Origin: Chlorobiota bacterium
GTDB lineage: Bacteria; Bacteroidota; Bacteroidia; Bacteroidales; B39-G9
DNA: 9,101 nucleotides
Direction: 5' to 3'
NCBI GenBank assembly: GCA_030632095.1
Contig: DAOVJU010000099.1
Span: forward strand, 1-9,101
Positions 5,760-9,101 of the stretch are shown here, one piece after another. The notes beneath the pieces are model-generated. The model was not told where the DNA came from, did no database searches, and saw only the letters and a program-made list of their open reading frames with translations. A program made the translations under genes and the position numbers. Each line of letters starts with the position of its first letter. Within the stretch, counting starts at the first letter, position 1.

Positions 5760-6572
5760 ATGTTAGAAAAGATCAGTGAAACTTTTAATTACCTTCAAAA
5801 TGAGGGAATAAAACATCCGGAAATAGGGATAATCCTCGGAACAGGTTTAGGGAAATTAGTTTATGAAATTAAGATTGAAAAATCTATTGAGTATAAGGAT
5901 ATTCCAAATTTTCCGCTTGCAACTGTAGAATTTCATTCAGGGAAACTGGTTTATGGAAAACTAGCAGGAAAGCAAGTGTTAGCAATGCAAGGAAGGTTTC
6001 ATTATTACGAAGGATATTCTATGCAGGAAATCACTTTTCCGGTAAGGGTATTTAAAAAACTGGGTATAAAATACTTATTGTTGTCAAATGCTGCAGGAGC
6101 AATGAACCTTAATTTAAAAAAAGGATCATTAATGCTTATTGATGACCATATTAATATGTTGCCTGAAAATCCATTAAGGGGACAAAATTTGGAAGAATTT
6201 GGTCCTCGTTTTCCTGATATGAGCCAGCCTTATTCAGTAGAAATAAATAAGAAATTATTACAAGTGGCTGTAGACAATAACATTATTCTCAATAAAGGAG
6301 TTTATATTTGTGTTCAGGGTCCAAATCTTGAAACCCGGGCCGAATATCGTTATTTACATGCAACAGGTGCTGATGTTGTTGGTATGTCTACTGTGCCGGA
6401 AGTGATTGTAGCCAATCATATGGGATTACCGTGTGCTGCAATTTCTGTAATTACTGACGAATGTGATCCTGAGCATTTGAAACCTGTAGATATTGCTGAA
6501 ATTATTGCTGTTGCCGGTGAAGCAGAAAAAGACCTGATTGTTTTGTATAAAAAGCTGGTTGCAACATTATAA
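5760..6572 (+). CDS. Purine nucleoside phosphorylase (class I, PNP/MTAP family)
   Basis: This enzyme reversibly cleaves purine nucleosides with phosphate to base plus ribose-1-phosphate in purine salvage. The 270-aa chain is normal for trimeric PNPs. Phosphate-site motifs are GTGLGKL at 27-33, FHSG with H59, and MQGRFHYYEGY with R79, H81 and Y83. NAAGAMN (110-116) and GPNLETRAEYR with E191 form the base pocket. VGMSTVPEVIVANHMGLP carries M209 and S210 of the ribose/phosphate site. Where human PNP has N243, this protein has D233 in VITDECDPEHLKP. MTAP-type enzymes also have Asp there, so the base preference is open. The C-terminal half follows the Bacteroidota pattern. Translation starts at the ATG at 5760. 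The gene stands alone between the heptamer cassette and a convergent gene. No strong terminator is visible after it. Confidence 0.95.
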   Translation: MLEKISETFNYLQNEGIKHPEIGIILGTGLGKLVYEIKIEKSIEYKDIPNFPLATVEFHSGKLVYGKLAGKQVLAMQGRFHYYEGYSMQEITFPVRVFKKLGIKYLLLSNAAGAMNLNLKKGSLMLIDDHINMLPENPLRGQNLEEFGPRFPDMSQPYSVEINKKLLQVAVDNNIILNKGVYICVQGPNLETRAEYRYLHATGADVVGMSTVPEVIVANHMGLPCAAISVITDECDPEHLKPVDIAEIIAVAGEAEKDLIVLYKKLVATL

Positions 6573-6601
6573 ATTTGTTTGTTTTTCCTATATAAAATCA
6601 A

Positions 6602-6619
6602 ATCACCAATTTGAGTTTG
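6602..6619. repeat. 18-bp direct repeat, intergenic copy
   Basis: ATCACCAATTTGAGTTTG is identical to 6751-6768, which lies inside the 3' end of the PLP-enzyme gene. Read on the minus strand, this copy encodes NEFFRQTQIGDL before diverging. The gene encodes DKFIEQTQIGDL. Weaker similarity (about half the positions) continues for some 20 nt beyond the exact match, so this looks like a decayed duplicate of the gene's end. Confidence 0.75.
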
Positions 6620-6678
6620 CCTGAAAAATTCATTATGTTATAAACTTTCGGAAAGCTGGTAAATAGTTTTATTTCTGA

Positions 6679-7779
6679 CTAAATTATTATAAAATTATTC
6701 TTCATTAAATTCATAGTCAGGCATGAGTGGATTGGAATAATTGTTACCAGATCACCAATTTGAGTTTGTTCTATAAATTTATCAGTGCATTTTACGATAC
6801 CATGTTCCTGGCTGATGGAAGATAAATAGCAATTTTCGATAGCTTTTTCTAAATGTAAGGATTCCATCTTTTCGAAAGATGGAATCCTTTGGTTTACTTG
6901 TCCATAATTCATGGAACCATCCTTATTTAAAATATAATCTTTTGAAAAGTGAACTGCACCACCATGAATTGCAATTTCGTTTCGTTCAGGATATTTGCCA
7001 ACAACCGGACAAATCATGGTTACAGCAATTTCATCAAATGAACAGGAACCTATTTCATGTTGCATCCAATCGTAAAACACAAAATTACCAGGCCTTATTT
7101 CATCTATGCCATCAAAATTCTCTGATAAGCTACAACCTGGAGTATCACCTATTGATAGCATTAAATCCTTAAAGTATTTTGAATAATGATCTTTAAGTCT
7201 ATTTAACTGGCTAAGGGTTTGTAATTGAATAGATTGAATTTCATCAACTGATGAAGCATTATAAGTATTCCCTGAATGCGTGAGAAAACCTTTGAAAATT
7301 GCTTTTTCATTTTCTGCGAGTTTTGAAAGTATAGTGTCTATTTTTTTCTTGTTCAATATATCTATACCTGTTCTATGGTAACCTGTATCAATTTCTATAA
7401 AATAACCAGAATTGTTTATTATTTCATCTCTTAATACACGCGCGACTTCAACGGAATCGAGCAAAATGTTTAATTGAATATTACCTGCTAATTTATTTAT
7501 TTGTCTTATTTCAAGCATATTCATTGGAAGTGCAATAGTAATATCTTTCCATCCATTTTTGGCAAAATATTCTGCCATAGCTAAAGATGAAACTGTTATC
7601 TTCTCAACACCTTTTTGCCTGAACCATTGCCCGACTTCTATTGATTGGTGGGTTTTAAAATGCGGCCTGAAAACTAAATTATACTTTTTAGCCTTTTCAA
7701 CCATTTTTTGAATATTGTTCAGGCATTTCTGTTTATTTATTATAAAGCTTGGTTCTATAATATTAAAATAGTTTTGCAT
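6679..7779 (-). CDS. Fold-type III PLP enzyme, D-serine dehydratase / D-threonine aldolase-like
   Basis: The family comprises PLP- and metal-dependent enzymes acting on D-amino acids, such as D-serine dehydratase and D-threonine aldolase. The N-terminal alanine-racemase-type barrel (about 8-240) carries the PLP lysine K42 in FRPHFKTHQSIEVGQW. It continues with IDTGYHRTGID (130-140), LTHSGNTY (166-173) and the phosphate-binding stretch SIGDTPGCS (209-217). The C-terminal domain (about 250-366) ends with IPIHSCLTMNL. H351 and C353 there match the His-x-Cys zinc pair of eukaryotic D-serine dehydratase rather than the His-x-Asp of the Alcaligenes D-threonine aldolase. A dehydratase is therefore slightly favoured, but the substrate is not proven. 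The C-terminus (MKNNFIII) is rather short. Translation starts at the ATG at 7777-7779. The gene is convergent with the phosphorylase and lies 159 nt downstream of glpK on the same strand, separated by a large palindrome. Confidence 0.9.
   Translation of the reverse strand: MQNYFNIIEPSFIINKQKCLNNIQKMVEKAKKYNLVFRPHFKTHQSIEVGQWFRQKGVEKITVSSLAMAEYFAKNGWKDITIALPMNMLEIRQINKLAGNIQLNILLDSVEVARVLRDEIINNSGYFIEIDTGYHRTGIDILNKKKIDTILSKLAENEKAIFKGFLTHSGNTYNASSVDEIQSIQLQTLSQLNRLKDHYSKYFKDLMLSIGDTPGCSLSENFDGIDEIRPGNFVFYDWMQHEIGSCSFDEIAVTMICPVVGKYPERNEIAIHGGAVHFSKDYILNKDGSMNYGQVNQRIPSFEKMESLHLEKAIENCYLSSISQEHGIVKCTDKFIEQTQIGDLVTIIPIHSCLTMNLMKNNFIII
6751..6768. repeat. 18-bp direct repeat, coding copy
   Basis: ATCACCAATTTGAGTTTG within the PLP-enzyme gene encodes, on the minus strand, the QTQIGD region just before the metal-binding HSC motif. 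It is identical to 6602-6619, 149 nt away. Confidence 0.75.
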
Positions 7780-7786
7780 CCATTCT

Positions 7787-7807
7787 AAGTTTAAAGTTCA
7801 AAGTTAA
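7787..7807. repeat. Three tandem heptamers upstream of the PLP-enzyme gene
   Basis: AAGTTTA, AAGTTCA and AAGTTAA stand in tandem, consensus AAGTTNA. They end 8 nt upstream of the start codon at 7779. The 7-bp period and motif resemble the arrays at 5537-5564 and 5690-5717. Confidence 0.65.
7799..7806 (-). promoter_or_regulatory. Possible -7 box for the PLP-enzyme gene
   Basis: On the minus strand 7806-7799 reads TAACTTTG, an exact TAnnTTTG match, 19 nt before the ATG. There is no TTG at the usual distance upstream and the box lies within the heptamer repeats, so it may be fortuitous. Confidence 0.35.
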
Positions 7808-7830
7808 TTGTATGTATGAGATGTAAAAGA

Positions 7831-7922
7831 AATTATTAATGAGCCTGGTATAAAAAGGTTTAAATTTGATTTTCAGCATTTCAAAATATTTCGTACTTTT
7901 TATACAGGGCTCATTAATAATT
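7831..7922. repeat. 92-bp near-perfect palindrome (MITE-like or large hairpin)
   Basis: The left arm at 7831-7857 is AATTATTAATGAGCC, then TG, then GTATAAAAAG. The right arm at 7896-7922 is CTTTTTATAC, then AG, then GGCTCATTAATAATT. The 27-bp arms pair at 25 positions. The 38-nt middle also pairs partly (AAATTTGA with TCAAAATATTT), so the whole element is close to self-complementary. It lies between glpK and the PLP-enzyme gene. It has no U-tract typical of a terminator, and no clear target-site duplication flanks it. Confidence 0.85.
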
Positions 7923-7938
7923 AAAGTAGCACGTTAAA

Positions 7939-9101
7939 TTAATCTAGCCAATTCAATGTTCTGCTTACAGCCTTTTTCCATCCTTTGTATAATAATTCAC
8001 GTTTTTTTTGGTTCATTTCAGGTACAAATTTTTGATCAATTCTTCTTGTTCTTAATAAGTTTTCTTTATTCCAAAAACCAACAGAAATTCCAGCTAACAA
8101 AGCAGCACCAAGTGCAGTTGTTTCAATAATCTTTGGCCTGGTTACAGGTACATTTAATATATCTGACTGAAATTGCATTAGAAAATTATTTGCAGATGCA
8201 CCACCGTCAACATTTAAATTTTTTAGTTGAATTTTAGAATCTTTTTCCATTGCATTTAACACATCTTTTGTTTGATATGCAAGAGATTCTAACGTAGCTC
8301 TTATAATATGTTTTTTCGTTGTTCCTTGTGTTAAGCCAAAAATTGCTCCCAGGGCATACATATCCCAATAAGGAGCCCCTAGGCCAGAAAATGCAGGAAC
8401 TACATAAACACCATCAGTGTCATTTAGTTTTTTTGCAATTTCTTCTGAATCGCTTACCGATCTGATTATTTTGAGTGCATCACGTAACCATTTTATAGCA
8501 GCACCAGCAATAAAAATACTTCCTTCTAATGCATATTCAACTTTGTTCTCTAATCCCCAGGCAATTGTTGTTAATAATCCGGATTCTGATTTAACTATTT
8601 TATTTCCGCTATTCATTAACATGAAACAGCCTGTTCCATATGTATTCTTTGCACTTCCGGGTTCAAAACACATTTGGCCAAACAATGCAGCTTGCTGATC
8701 ACCTGCAATTCCTCCAATTGGAATATTGGTTCCAAAAACTGACTTGTCAGTATGAACACCGGTGAAGCTTGAGGAGAATACTTGAGGTAAAATGATTTCC
8801 GGGATATTAAATAATTCTAAAAGTTTTTTATCCCAATCCAGTTTTCGGATATTGTAAATCATGGTTCGGGATGCATTCGAGTAATCTGTAATGTGTGATT
8901 TACCATTGGTTAAGTTCCAAACCAACCATGAATCAACGGTTCCAAATAATATTTTGCCTGAATCAGCTTTCTTTTTTATAGCAGGATTATTTTGTAATAT
9001 CCAGTGAATTTTTGTCGCCGAAAAATAAGGATCAATAACCAGTCCTGTATTTTCACGAAAATAATTTTCCCATCCTTCAGATTTTAATTTGGCACAAAAA
9101 C
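7939..9101 (-). CDS. glpK: Glycerol kinase, C-terminal ~386 residues (N-terminus beyond right edge)
   Basis: This FGGY-family kinase phosphorylates glycerol with ATP to glycerol-3-phosphate in the cytoplasm. The frame is open to the window end. Features in order are YFSATKIHWILQN (FGGY signature 1 region), GTVDSWLVWNLT, SNASRTMIYNI, GIAGDQQAALFGQ with the catalytic Asp, KNTYGTGCFMLMNSG, and FSGLGAPYWD. The chain ends with FGGY signature 2, DGGASANNFLMQFQSDILNV followed by PVTRP, and GWKKAVSRTLNWLD. About 110 residues of the sugar-binding N-terminus are missing because of the window boundary, not decay. The TTG at 8923-8925 is the leucine of DSWLVW inside the domain and is not a start. The glycerol-specific motifs make GlpK much more likely than another FGGY kinase. 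Confidence 0.95.
   Translation of the reverse strand, partial: FCAKLKSEGWENYFRENTGLVIDPYFSATKIHWILQNNPAIKKKADSGKILFGTVDSWLVWNLTNGKSHITDYSNASRTMIYNIRKLDWDKKLLELFNIPEIILPQVFSSSFTGVHTDKSVFGTNIPIGGIAGDQQAALFGQMCFEPGSAKNTYGTGCFMLMNSGNKIVKSESGLLTTIAWGLENKVEYALEGSIFIAGAAIKWLRDALKIIRSVSDSEEIAKKLNDTDGVYVVPAFSGLGAPYWDMYALGAIFGLTQGTTKKHIIRATLESLAYQTKDVLNAMEKDSKIQLKNLNVDGGASANNFLMQFQSDILNVPVTRPKIIETTALGAALLAGISVGFWNKENLLRTRRIDQKFVPEMNQKKRELLYKGWKKAVSRTLNWLD

Noticed and set aside
6640..6660. CTTTCGGAAAG as a terminator between the convergent genes
   Set aside because: The stem is only four base pairs if the loop has three bases, and no T-run follows on either strand.
6879..7172. 97-codon plus-strand ORF opposite the PLP-enzyme gene
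   Set aside because: It is antisense to a well-supported conserved gene, has low-complexity composition and matches no recognised family.
8417..8698. 93-codon plus-strand ORF opposite glpK
   Set aside because: It is a mirror of conserved GlpK coding sequence with no independent support.

Overview
The window is AT-rich bacterial chromosome, almost certainly from Bacteroidota and most likely an uncultured member of the Bacteroidales or a related order. The evidence is the acpP-fabF-rnc-IPExxxVDY gene run with a divergent purN, which is typical of that phylum. Two -7 boxes of the Bacteroidota TAnnTTTG type are correctly placed, no clear Shine-Dalgarno sequences are visible, and a remnant of a four-helix-bundle (S23/IVP-type) gene lies in heptamer repeats. 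No rRNA, tRNA, CRISPR array, integrase or intact transposase is visible.

Layout. Positions 1-2569 (minus strand) hold acpP (acyl carrier protein), fabF (beta-ketoacyl-ACP synthase II), rnc (RNase III) and the start of an IPExxxVDY-family gene that leaves the window at the left edge. The last three genes share one reading frame, and both rnc and the IPExxxVDY gene lack a usable ATG. Divergent from acpP is purN (2826-3416, plus). Its normal C-terminus is present but in the -1 frame after an A7 run that forms an in-frame A-AAA-AAA heptamer, so it is either frameshifted or recoded. A terminator follows. Next is a leucine-rich-repeat protein with an unrecognised C-terminal domain (3564-4478, plus), with its own -7 box and terminator, and then a five-helix membrane protein of unknown function (4613-5419, plus).

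Positions 5420-5759 are a relic zone. A 27-codon start of a four-helix-bundle protein gene lies between inverted arrays of 7-bp repeats, like an internally deleted mobile cassette. Purine nucleoside phosphorylase follows (5760-6572, plus). On the minus strand are a fold-type III PLP enzyme of the D-serine dehydratase/D-threonine aldolase family (6679-7779) and the C-terminal three quarters of glycerol kinase (from 7939 past the right edge). A 92-bp near-perfect palindrome separates these two genes.

How the genes fit together. The left block is core fatty-acid synthesis and RNA processing. purN and the phosphorylase serve purine synthesis and salvage but are not in one operon. glpK handles glycerol. 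The middle genes look like independent lineage-specific units. I found no convincing new multi-gene system. The items most worth following up are the purN frameshift, the heptamer-flanked gene relic, the 92-bp palindrome and the LRR protein.
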